Origin: Alphaproteobacteria bacterium
GTDB lineage: Bacteria; Pseudomonadota; Alphaproteobacteria; Micavibrionales; Micavibrionaceae
NCBI GenBank assembly: GCA_021775965.1
Contig: JAJFGV010000043.1
Coordinates: 124,001-188,000, forward strand
Direction: 5' to 3'
Length of the DNA stretch: 64,000 nt
The notes below the pieces were generated by a model that searched no databases, had not been told where the DNA came from, and saw only the letters and a program-made list of their open reading frames with translations. Positions 55,954 through 63,997 of this stretch are shown here, one piece after another (within the stretch, counting starts at the first letter, position 1; every line of letters starts with the position of its first letter). The translations under genes were made by a program, and so were the position numbers.

Positions 55954-58900
55954 TTATACTACGACAACCTGACCGTCATTCGTTATGATTTCGAGATCAA
56001 GCCCGGTTGCACCTTCGATCAGAGCGATTGCGGTCGCATTGGCAAAATTGCCGCTACCGTTTTCATCAATCGAGATCGTGGTGTTGCCGTCAGCTTCGGT
56101 GCCGAAAACAAAATCGTTAATATCTTGCTGAATATCGTTTGGATCATATTGTGACAACAGAGCTGCAATATCCAAAATATCGCCTTCTGTGTGGTCAAAG
56201 CCCTTAATCGTGTCGAACCCGTCAGCAAGAGAGTCATACAAGAATGTGTCAGCACTGGATGAACCGTATAATTCCTCAGCGCCCTGCGCACTTTCGATGA
56301 TATTGTCGACTGTCTTGCCCCACAGAGCCAGTTCAGCCGAACTGCTGTCGCCATCAAAATCAGTCAACGTGTATTCAAACACATCATGTGTTGGCTCCAG
56401 ATCATCACATTTGTGCCCGGCTGTAACATTGCTCAGAAGAAATGACGCTGTGCCAATATTTGAGTTTTGTACCGAGAACAGATCAACTTGTGTGATTGTC
56501 AGATCGGTGCCGAAATCAGCCGCATCAATTGTGAAAGAGGCCATGCCACCAACGACCGTCACTGTACCGATGTCGAACTCACCTTGTACTTGTGATCCGT
56601 TAGACAAATAAGCAATCCAGTCTATACCGTCATCCAGATTATTAGACCCCAGTTCAGCAATCGTGAATGCGGCGGTATCAGCGGACTGGTCAAAACTGAC
56701 CTTCAGACCATCTTGAGCTCCAAAAACCTTTGCATGCGTCGCGCCGACAGGTCTCGTACCGATCCCGGAACCAAGAGCACCGAGGTCTGACCATTCCAGA
56801 TCATCGCCAAGGAAAGATTCAATAGTAATACCGTTTTTGGTAAACGTATTTTGGAACCCATCCAGATCTGTTGGAACAACATCCAAATAGGTTTGCTCAA
56901 CACAATCATGCTCGCTCCAAACATTGCTCAGTATAAATGAGGATCTTCCCAAGCTGGAATTATCAACAGAGAACAGATCTACACCTGTAATTCCTACGCT
57001 GCCAAAAGTAGACGCATCTAGCGTAAAGGCCCCGATACCATCAACAACCGTAATCGTACCAACATCAAATTCGCCTTCTACGCTTGTTCCGTCGGTAAGG
57101 TAAACAATGTAATCAATACCGCTTGTCAAATTATTTTGTAGATCGCCTATATCAAACATGACAGATGTCGCAGGCTGAACAAAGTCAACATGCAGACCGT
57201 CACCGGGAACGCCATCCCAAACCTTGTTGCCATCTGTACTGATCCCGGCACCACCGCCTTGGGCTGTAAAGTCCTGCCATGTCAAATCATCACCAAGGAA
57301 GGATGAAATCATAATGCCGTTTTTAGTAATACTATTTTGGAACCCATCCAGATCAGCAGGTATTATATCAAGATGATTTTCAACCGTTTGCCCTGGCGTT
57401 GTTGGAATACTAAACAATGTGTAGTTATAGCTACCGTCAGAAGAAATTTCGAGCGTACCGAAATCACCATCAATTGAAGTCGTACCAACCATTGGAACAG
57501 CTAGACTGTTACCACCGAAGGAAATTTCCGTGATCTTATTCGGCGTATCCTGACTTAGTTTATCAGCCGCACCCGCATGGCCGTTTTCGCCTGTGACAAC
57601 ATTGCCATCAGCGCCGCCATCAGTGACCTTGAACATATTCATGTCATCATTGGCTATCGGAGCAGAATCATGGATATCAATGCCAATCCAGCTATATTTG
57701 CTGTCGCCATCGTTATCAACAATTTTCACCTGAAAGCGTAACCAGACCACATCATCAGGATCATTTGCATCCGAATGATCAATAGTTTTGAACTGAGTAT
57801 AGATATACTCACCGGTGAGGGAATTCACATCAAGTGTAAATACCGGCTGCCCGTTAGCTGTGCCGGTATAACCCGTTGCCGTTGTCGCTACGATGACATC
57901 GTGCCCCATGGATTGTATTGTTACATTAGGACCGCCCACTTCTGCTTTAAAGATCGTGCCCCCTGTCGGCGTAATAACGCCCGCTCCATCTTCGCCAAAA
58001 TCAAAAGCGAGTGTTTTTGAAACTACAATTGGACCAAACTCCAAAGAATCTTCATCAATAGGTGTGTCCGAGTTGTGAATGACAGGGCCATCATCCAAAA
58101 CATTTACTGTGATAATACCGTCATCTGTATCACCGCTATCGTCTGTCGCTGTAATACCGAATTCCAGAGGAATGTTGTCGTTAGGATCTGTCGCATCCGG
58201 GTGATCAAGAACACCTTCCAGTTTGAAGGTGTATTTTCCGGCAGATTCAATCACGAGCGTAAAGATTGTTTCACCACCAACCATTGTTTTACCGGTATAT
58301 GTGTTTGTCGGTGCGTCAAAAGTGACATCTACTGTGTCTCCATCACTTGTTAATGGAATAGCGCTGAAGAAACCACCATTACCGGAGTAGCTTCCTGGGC
58401 CATCATTGCCGAAATTGGCTTCGATCGTGTCCATCACCATTGTCGTCGGTGCCAGATTGGTTTCATCAACCGTTACTTCTTCCGGCTGAACCAGAACAGG
58501 ATCATCGCCTGGTTTAATATTCAATTCAATTTCACCGAATGCACTGGCGCGATTATCGCTCAGGTCTTTTTCGGTACCATTGGTATTTTGTTCAAAAGCA
58601 ATCGCCTCAACCTTCAAGGTGAACGACCCCACTGTACCGTTAGGAACGTTAATCTGAAGACCAACAAGCTGCGCTGGTGTTAATGTCCAGACACCTGCAT
58701 TTTCAACACCGGCCGTTAAAGTCGCGCCTGGTGGCAGGTCGGAAATTTTGATTGCTTCAATCACTTCTGATCCATCCGTGTCATTCACAGAAGATGAAAC
58801 GTTCAGTGAGATCAGCGATCCTTCCAGACCATTTGCATTGTTTGTGTTCAGGTCAGGAGCATCTGCAACCGCATCGACAATCACATCAAATGTGTCCATC

Positions 58901-61900
58901 GCATTGGCGCTCAATCCTGTATCAGGATCCGTCGCAACAGCCGTTGCAACCATACCCGTCAGATCAATGTCACTGTCAGAATTTGGCGTGAACGTGAACA
59001 TTGTGTTCAGGTTAGCTCCCGGCGCCAATGTAATGCTCCAGATTTGTGTACCAGGATTATAGCTGCCGATTGGTGCAGAGAATGTGCCCCATGATGGGTC
59101 GATGCCTGTAACCGTAACGGTCAGGAATTCGTTTACAGCCGGGTTCGCACCCAAAACAGCCGTAATAGGAACATCAACTGTACCGTCTTCTTTGACACAT
59201 ACATCATGGACGCCGTTATTGACTTCAATTTTTGGATTGTGAATATCTGGTCTCCAGCTCAATGTGAACGGGTCGGACGCCATATTGTCATTGTCAGTCA
59301 AATCAAATTCGTTGTCAGAAACAGGGTTCTCAGTTGTAAAGACTTTTGCCACCAGATCTAACGTTCCGGAGAAGTTGGAATCTGCCGGGGTTAATGTCAG
59401 ACCGACAAGTTCAGCCGCTGTGAATGTCCATACGCCGCCGCCCTGGTCTGTACCTTGGTTAAAGCTAAAGCCATTCAGCGGAAGACCGGAAATTTGATAT
59501 CCTGTGATGCTTTCAGAGCCATCAACATTATCAACGCCCAGCATGCCGGCGACATTAACTGCAATCGGCTGGCCTTCATTAATGCTGCCGTTATCGGCAT
59601 CAATTGATGGGTCATCAGCCACCGCATCAACGGTAATATCAAAGCCGTCAGAAACTGTATCGTTATCACCTGCATCAGGACCGCTTACGGTGGCCGTGAC
59701 AGACAGAGCATTCAGATCAATATCGCTCTGCGCAGGTGGTGTGAAATTGAAACTGCCAACATAGTTTTGCTGACCAACAGGAAGAACCAGCTCATACTGA
59801 CCAGGATTACCCGTAGGGGTCCATCCGGCAGAAACAAAACCCCAGGAAGGATCAACGCCATCCAGCGTCAAAGTCAGATGCTCGTTACCATTGCCGCCAG
59901 AAAAACCGGCTGTTAATGGAACATCAACTGTACCGTCTTCTTTTACCTGAACATCATCAACGCCGTTATTCACTTCAATTCTGGCGTTCACTGGCGGGAA
60001 AGAACCTTTCAAATCAAGCAAGGCAACATCGGTATCAAAGTCACCGTCTTGCAACACGTATTCGAACTGATCATGAATGCACTCAGGACCAGCATGTGTT
60101 ACCTCAACATCATGCAGAGCGAATGATGCTCTTGGAAGGTTTGAATTATTAACAGAGAACAAGTCAACGCCTGTAATTTCGAGGCCGGGACCAAAATCAA
60201 CGCCGTTCAATGTGAAGGAAGCCATGCCGTTCACAACAGTTACCGCACCGATATCAAATTCGCCCTGAACTGTAGAACCATCAGAAAGATGAACCAAATA
60301 GTCGATACCGCTATTGACGTTATTGGCGCCGATCTCGGCAATTGTAATTTTTACTGAAGTTGCAGGCTGAGCCAAATCTATTTCAAGACCGTCACTATCA
60401 CCAAAAACTTTTTGGCCTGGGCCACCGGTACCAATTCCAGTACCGAAAGGACCAGCATCAACCCATGACAGATCATTACCCTGAAAGGATGATACGGTGA
60501 TACCGTTTTTGGTAATGCTCGCTGCATTGCCAGCTGTATCGGCCTCAACAGGATCCAAAGAGGTCGCTGTCGCACCGGTTGGAACAGGATTAAACAGAGT
60601 ATATGTGTAAGTTCCATCAGAGAACATCTCGAGTTCACCGAAATCACCGTTAATGGTATTGGAACCGGCATCAGGAATAACAACTGTGTTGCCGTTAAAA
60701 GAAACTTCGATCACAGTGTTATTAACATCTTCACTAAGATCATCATCGGCACCGGGGCCGCCATTCAAGCCGGTAATGACGTCACCACTAGCACCGCCAT
60801 CAGCAACATTATATGCGTTAAAGTCATCATTGGCTGTGACCGCATCATCGGCAACATTGATTGTGATCGTGCCGTTGGCGCTATCGCCATCGCTATCTGT
60901 AACCTGAACACCGAATTGAAGTGTAATAACATCATTCGGGTTATCTGGATCGTTGTGATCAAGTTGCTCCAGCAGGCTAAAATTATACGCGCCTGTATTT
61001 GGATTAATTGTCAGTTCAAAAACCTTGATGCCGCCTGCAAAGCCTTCATAGCCATTGGCTGTCTGACTTACGATAATGGCAACACCATTATGTGTCAGAT
61101 TGCCACCGAGTAATGAGCCGCCTTCAACAAAATTATCGGTTGGTGTGATCGAGCCGGGAACGTCAGAACCGAAATCAACATTCAGTACGCCGCCAACATT
61201 GATCGGGCCAAGATTTGTTTCATCGATGCTTTCAACACCGGAACCAATATCAGGCTGACCAACAAAGGTCGGAACATCGTCAATGATGTTTACAGTGATC
61301 GTTGTTTCAGTTGAATCCTGGTCATAGTCTTTTACCAGCACACCAAAATCGATTGTAATTGTGTCGCCCGGGGCTGAATGATCCAGAGGCTCATTCAATG
61401 TAAAAGTGTAATCGCCGTTCGTGGAATTAATGTCCAATGTAAAGACAGTTAAGCCGCCAGCCTTACCTTCGTAACCGGTCGCTGTCTGGCTAATGATAAC
61501 CTGAACACCGCCGGAAGAAAGAACGCCGCCCGCCAGATCACCGCTGGAATTTGAAGTGCCGTCCGGCTCTACTGTACCGGGAACGTCATTACCAAAATCT
61601 ATAGTCAGTGTGTCGGAAACGGCAACCGGACCAAGATTGGCTTCATCAATTGTTTCTGTTTTCGGTGGAACATCCAAAGGTGCATCATCAACGACGCTGA
61701 TTGTAATTGTTGTTTCTGCCTTATCGCCACTATTGTCTTCAGCGACAACACCAAATTCCAGCGTGATAACATCATTCGGGTTACTGGCATCCATATGATC
61801 AAGAGGCTCAAGCAATTGAAAAGTGTAATCACCAGTTTGAGGATCAATCACAAGCGTAAAGACATCAACGCCACCCGCCTGTCCAACATAACCATCAACT

Positions 61901-62838
61901 GTCGGGGTAACAATCACAGGAACGCCACCAGACGTCAGATTGTTACCAAGCAATGAGCCGCCTTCGAGAAAAGAACCATTGGGCTCAATTGTACCAGGGC
62001 CGTCATTGCCGAAATCAGCCATAATCTGGCCTGTGCGGTCAAGAGGACCAAGATTTGTTTCATCTACGGCATGAGACAACGGGCCAACAAGAATTGGGTT
62101 ATCATCAGGAGGTGTGCCTGGAATTTCTTCATTCGGGAAAAGGTCATCATTCACGAACTCAACGCCATATTGCAGCAGTGTCGGCTGAACAGGTCCAACA
62201 GCATTGATAGGATCGATAGGGCCAGCAGCAAAACTGCTTCCAAAACCAAAACCTGAATTTGTAGCGCTGCCGCCTTCATCACCGGCGGCTGTTTCAATCT
62301 GCGCTAACTTTTGCGCAATGTCTTCATCGCCAGCAGCAGGTTCAATTTTTGCGACCTGTTGTGCATCACCTTCACCTTGATTGCCATCAGTTTCGTCTTC
62401 TACTTCAGAAGTACGAATTTCAGCCTGAGGCTCTTCCAGTTCATCTTCAGCCGGTACATTTTCAACAACTGTAAGAGTGCTGATTAAATCCGTAGCAGAA
62501 ACAATTGTGCCATCAGCCAACGTTAAAGCCGGTGGGAATTGCTCGCTAAAAGCACCTTCAAAATCTTGCAAAGTAATAGAGGAGTTGTTTGTAAATTTTA
62601 CAATAAGGTCGCCGTCTTGCTGATAGGCAGACTGCACAACACTTGGATCAAAATCAAAAATATAAGTTTGACCGGGACCGACTGTGATCGCTGACATATC
62701 AGTGTTGTCACCGGGCTGTGTAATGATAATTGGCTCTGCTGTGTAAACACACGGCGCTGCATTGGCTTGCGCGGCATCACTATTATTTGTGTCCACATTT
62801 TCCTGGGTAGCGTTATCTACATTCTGTTCATCAGCCAT
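55954..62838 (-). CDS. Giant type I-secreted repeat adhesin (LapA/BapA-like)
   Basis: A 2294-residue, acidic protein. The N-terminus (about 1-210) resembles the retention region of LapA-type adhesins and has PAAG (167-170) and TAAG (183-186) dialanine motifs. Then come five T1SS-143-like modules (DETNLGP...DFGND...GDYTF...DHxDxxNPNDVITL), two 250-residue modules, two VCBS-like segments and three copies of a 145-residue module. The end (DTFLYDSLADGFDTIKGFD to DLEIITNDGQVVVV) is a type I secretion C-terminal domain without RTX nonapeptides. I chose ATG 62838, seven bases after AAGGAG; a GTG at 62847 is too close. Repeats and length fit a surface adhesin for biofilm or prey contact. Confidence 0.9.
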   Translation of the reverse strand: MADEQNVDNATQENVDTNNSDAAQANAAPCVYTAEPIIITQPGDNTDMSAITVGPGQTYIFDFDPSVVQSAYQQDGDLIVKFTNNSSITLQDFEGAFSEQFPPALTLADGTIVSATDLISTLTVVENVPAEDELEEPQAEIRTSEVEDETDGNQGEGDAQQVAKIEPAAGDEDIAQKLAQIETAAGDEGGSATNSGFGFGSSFAAGPIDPINAVGPVQPTLLQYGVEFVNDDLFPNEEIPGTPPDDNPILVGPLSHAVDETNLGPLDRTGQIMADFGNDGPGTIEPNGSFLEGGSLLGNNLTSGGVPVIVTPTVDGYVGQAGGVDVFTLVIDPQTGDYTFQLLEPLDHMDASNPNDVITLEFGVVAEDNSGDKAETTITISVVDDAPLDVPPKTETIDEANLGPVAVSDTLTIDFGNDVPGTVEPDGTSNSSGDLAGGVLSSGGVQVIISQTATGYEGKAGGLTVFTLDINSTNGDYTFTLNEPLDHSAPGDTITIDFGVLVKDYDQDSTETTITVNIIDDVPTFVGQPDIGSGVESIDETNLGPINVGGVLNVDFGSDVPGSITPTDNFVEGGSLLGGNLTHNGVAIIVSQTANGYEGFAGGIKVFELTINPNTGAYNFSLLEQLDHNDPDNPNDVITLQFGVQVTDSDGDSANGTITINVADDAVTANDDFNAYNVADGGASGDVITGLNGGPGADDDLSEDVNNTVIEVSFNGNTVVIPDAGSNTINGDFGELEMFSDGTYTYTLFNPVPTGATATSLDPVEADTAGNAASITKNGITVSSFQGNDLSWVDAGPFGTGIGTGGPGQKVFGDSDGLEIDLAQPATSVKITIAEIGANNVNSGIDYLVHLSDGSTVQGEFDIGAVTVVNGMASFTLNGVDFGPGLEITGVDLFSVNNSNLPRASFALHDVEVTHAGPECIHDQFEYVLQDGDFDTDVALLDLKGSFPPVNARIEVNNGVDDVQVKEDGTVDVPLTAGFSGGNGNEHLTLTLDGVDPSWGFVSAGWTPTGNPGQYELVLPVGQQNYVGSFNFTPPAQSDIDLNALSVTATVSGPDAGDNDTVSDGFDITVDAVADDPSIDADNGSINEGQPIAVNVAGMLGVDNVDGSESITGYQISGLPLNGFSFNQGTDQGGGVWTFTAAELVGLTLTPADSNFSGTLDLVAKVFTTENPVSDNEFDLTDNDNMASDPFTLSWRPDIHNPKIEVNNGVHDVCVKEDGTVDVPITAVLGANPAVNEFLTVTVTGIDPSWGTFSAPIGSYNPGTQIWSITLAPGANLNTMFTFTPNSDSDIDLTGMVATAVATDPDTGLSANAMDTFDVIVDAVADAPDLNTNNANGLEGSLISLNVSSSVNDTDGSEVIEAIKISDLPPGATLTAGVENAGVWTLTPAQLVGLQINVPNGTVGSFTLKVEAIAFEQNTNGTEKDLSDNRASAFGEIELNIKPGDDPVLVQPEEVTVDETNLAPTTMVMDTIEANFGNDGPGSYSGNGGFFSAIPLTSDGDTVDVTFDAPTNTYTGKTMVGGETIFTLVIESAGKYTFKLEGVLDHPDATDPNDNIPLEFGITATDDSGDTDDGIITVNVLDDGPVIHNSDTPIDEDSLEFGPIVVSKTLAFDFGEDGAGVITPTGGTIFKAEVGGPNVTIQSMGHDVIVATTATGYTGTANGQPVFTLDVNSLTGEYIYTQFKTIDHSDANDPDDVVWLRFQVKIVDNDGDSKYSWIGIDIHDSAPIANDDMNMFKVTDGGADGNVVTGENGHAGAADKLSQDTPNKITEISFGGNSLAVPMVGTTSIDGDFGTLEISSDGSYNYTLFSIPTTPGQTVENHLDIIPADLDGFQNSITKNGIMISSFLGDDLTWQDFTAQGGGAGISTDGNKVWDGVPGDGLHVDFVQPATSVMFDIGDLQNNLTSGIDYIVYLTDGTSVEGEFDVGTITVVDGIGAFTLDASTFGSVGITGVDLFSVDNSSLGRSSFILSNVWSEHDCVEQTYLDVVPTDLDGFQNTFTKNGITIESFLGDDLEWSDLGALGSGIGTRPVGATHAKVFGAQDGLKVSFDQSADTAAFTIAELGSNNLDDGIDWIAYLSNGSQVQGEFDIGTVTVVGGMASFTIDAADFGTDLTITQVDLFSVQNSNIGTASFLLSNVTAGHKCDDLEPTHDVFEYTLTDFDGDSSSAELALWGKTVDNIIESAQGAEELYGSSSADTFLYDSLADGFDTIKGFDHTEGDILDIAALLSQYDPNDIQQDINDFVFGTEADGNTTISIDENGSGNFANATAIALIEGATGLDLEIITNDGQVVVV
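56407..56847 (-). repeat. 145-residue adhesin module, copy 3 (residues ~1998-2144)
   Basis: Third copy: TFTKNGITIESFLGDDLEW, DGIDWIAYLSNGSQVQGEFD, VTVVGGMASFTIDA, VDLFSVQNSNIGTASFLLSN and a terminal H-K-C. Copies 2 and 3 are adjacent, separated by an 18-residue hinge. The C-terminal secretion region follows. Confidence 0.75.
56902..57333 (-). repeat. 145-residue adhesin module, copy 2 (residues ~1836-1979)
   Basis: Second copy: SITKNGIMISSFLGDDLTW, SGIDYIVYLTDGTSVEGEFD, ITVVDGIGAFTLDA, VDLFSVDNSSLGRSSFILSN and a terminal H-D-C. Order and spacing of the marks match copies 1 and 3. Confidence 0.75.
57650..58467 (-). repeat. T1SS-143-like adhesin modules 4-5
   Basis: Two further modules of the same family, starting near residues 1458 (VDETNLAPTTM) and 1600 (SLEFGPIVVSK). 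Both keep the LDHxD/IDHSD and GY/NTYTG marks, but the first lacks the GGxL turn and the second has WLRFQVKIVDNDGD in place of the usual VITLEFGV. They follow the two 250-residue modules. Confidence 0.75.
58495..59992 (-). repeat. Pair of ~250-residue adhesin modules
   Basis: Two copies begin at about residues 950 and 1204 with RIEVNNGVDDVQVKEDGTVD and KIEVNNGVHDVCVKEDGTVD. Each continues with VDPSWG, FTPxxxSDIDL, a VDAVADxP hinge, a glycine-rich NxxEG start and a VGLxLxxxxxxxGxxxLxVxA segment. Together they account for about 500 residues. The second copy carries a cysteine absent from the first. Confidence 0.8.
60079..60519 (-). repeat. 145-residue adhesin module, copy 1 (residues ~774-920)
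   Basis: First copy of an internally repeated unit. It begins SITKNGITVSSFQGNDLSW, has a central SGIDYLVHLSDGSTVQGEFD segment and a VTVVNGMASFTLNG strand, and ends VDLFSVNNSN, ASFALHDVEV and a histidine-cysteine region (THAGPEC). I do not recognise this unit as a named domain. Confidence 0.75.
60845..62064 (-). repeat. T1SS-143-like adhesin modules 1-3
   Basis: Three tandem modules of about 135 residues, starting near residues 259, 397 and 540. Each has DETNLGP or DEANLGP, then DFGxDxPG, a GGxLxxGGV turn, GYxGxAGG, VFTLxI, GDYTF or AYNFS, LDHxD and a final TITIxVxDD. Spacing is regular. Modules 4 and 5 (about 57650-58467) belong to the same family but are more diverged. Confidence 0.85.
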
Positions 62839-62881
62839 AAGAGGCACTCCTTACTTTGCAAAACTGGGTCTTTTGACCCCT

Positions 62882-62933
62882 TATTAATCATTTCTTAACG
62901 GAATATTCAATTAGTATTAATCATTTCTTAACG
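62882..62933 (-). promoter_or_regulatory. Two perfect CtrA-type boxes upstream of the adhesin gene
   Basis: The 19-base sequence TATTAATCATTTCTTAACG occurs twice, at 62882-62900 and 62915-62933. Each holds TTAA, seven bases (TCATTTC), then TTAAC, exactly the CtrA consensus TTAA-N7-TTAA(C). The copies are 33 bases apart, about three helical turns, and lie 46-95 bases before the adhesin start codon, where a regulator could act on the promoter. Confidence 0.8.
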
Positions 62934-63041
62934 CCTGTCAACTGTTATGTTAATAAAAAGCAAAGATGCTTTATATTTATTATGAAAAACAATAGGTTGC
63001 GCCATTAAAAACTTTCTTACTTTGTCTGTATAAAAAGTGCC

Positions 63042-63434
63042 GAATCGTATGATTCGCCACCGAATATCTCTTGACGAATCGACCCCATATTAATACAAAG
63101 CCCTGCTTACCGGAAGAATCAAGAAAACCCCCATTAGAATCGATGAGGAATCTCCTGCAGGAATCCTAAAAAATTGATTCGGAACCGACTCTGATTCGTA
63201 AAAAGAGAGCAAAAAAAGAATCGATTCCGGGTTAGTTTATTGAGATTCTGGAAAAAATAGACCTTCTTTTATCAAAATCACAATTTTTTTTTGCTTGTGG
63301 GAAAACTGTGGACAATCTTGTTTGCAATCCAGATTCATAATGGAATCAGAGGGCTTTAAATAGAGCAATAAAGTTTCAACAAACAACCCCGAAGCGAACG
63401 AAACGAACAAAAAATGAAAAAAAGGACTCGACTC
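63042..63434. promoter_or_regulatory. Dense cluster of GANTC (CcrM-type methylation) sites
   Basis: I count 17 GANTC sites here, 13 of them within 63042-63248. Random expectation is under one per 207 bases. They are arranged partly as inverted pairs (CGAATCgtatGATTCG at 63041-63056; GAATCGATTC at 63218-63227). CcrM methylates GANTC in alphaproteobacteria and its methylation state marks replication passage. The region is AT-rich and has no convincing gene. Confidence 0.7.
63307..63315 (-). promoter_or_regulatory. DnaA-box-like sequence
   Basis: TGTGGACAA (complement TTGTCCACA) is one base from the consensus TTATCCACA. It follows a run of T residues (CAATTTTTTTTTGC, 63281-63294) that could melt easily, next to the GANTC cluster. 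A single box is weak evidence for an origin of replication. Confidence 0.4.
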
Positions 63435-63441
63435 CGGAATT

Positions 63442-63612
63442 CCGAGCGATTAAATCTAAAACTGTCTTCAGGGCATAGCTTCTTAGCTGAAGCAACTCGG
63501 TGACCTTCGTGAGGAGAGAGAGTTTGTCCAGACAGGATGCAGTAGTCAGCATCCGGGTTTTTGGAACTACAAGGCCCCAATTTTTTGAGACGCCGGTCTT
63601 TATCAAATTGGG
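63442..63612. ncRNA. Candidate structured RNA or multi-hairpin region
   Basis: Several inverted repeats lie in a row: CCGAG (63442-63446) with CTCGG (63496-63500), enclosing CTTCAG (63466-63471) with CTGAAG (63487-63492); GGATGC (63535-63540) with GCATCC (63549-63554), followed by GGGTTTTT; and CCCAATTT (63576-63583) with AAATTGGG (63605-63612), enclosing GACGCCGGTC. No known RNA family is recognisable. Strand is not decided. Confidence 0.35.
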
Positions 63613-63657
63613 ATTTTGCCAGAGGCTTAAAGGGAGCGTAAAGTATCACGCGCCGTT

Positions 63658-63867
63658 GTGCTAAAAGAGATAGACTTGTGGTCGCGCACACAAAAACGTG
63701 AGATAGCACGACAGGTAAGGATACGTTTGGAATATGCTCCTGAAACGATGGCTTTTTGCAAAAGGTCATACGAGTGGTTGATCGCCACGATAATAATTAC
63801 GGATGAGGGGTTCATCCGTAGGGACGGGGAAATAAAACGGCTAGCTACCGATGTTCCCCAGACCTGA
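63658..63867 (+). CDS. Possible small protein, weak support
   Basis: A 69-residue frame with a GTG start. Most of it is basic and helical (LWSRTQKREIARQVRIRLEYAPETMAFCKRSYEWL), then FIRRDGEIKRLATDVPQT. It has no recognisable motif and no clear ribosome site, and it overlaps inverted repeats, including TACGGATGA with TCATCCGTA at 63798-63820. It may be noncoding. Confidence 0.2.
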   Translation: MLKEIDLWSRTQKREIARQVRIRLEYAPETMAFCKRSYEWLIATIIITDEGFIRRDGEIKRLATDVPQT

Positions 63868-63938
63868 TCCGAGTATTCCTACGGGCTTTAACTGTTCTGC
63901 AGATAAAGTACTCCATAGGAACATGCTTCCCAAAAAGG

Positions 63939-63997
63939 CCCCGGTGCCTGTTTCTGGATCTGATCTTCGGATTGTATTTAGAGCATGGGTGCCGGGG
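63939..63997. repeat. Long hairpin at the window end
   Basis: CCCCGGTGCCT (63939-63949) can pair with GGGTGCCGGGG (63987-63997) through eleven positions including three G-T wobbles in RNA, with a 37-base loop. It ends three bases before the window edge. Its role, and whether it belongs to a gene outside the window, cannot be seen. Confidence 0.45.

Noticed and set aside
62880-63440. Firm call of a chromosomal origin of replication
   Set aside because: Only one DnaA-like box is present and no origin-associated genes (dnaA, hemE, gidA/parAB) are in view; GC skew was not computed. Kept only as a hypothesis.
63356-63769. Open frame of 137 codons on the minus strand, and an overlapping 76-codon frame
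   Set aside because: Composition is cysteine- and serine-rich without domain pattern, both frames cross the inverted repeats and there is no ribosome site; most likely noncoding.
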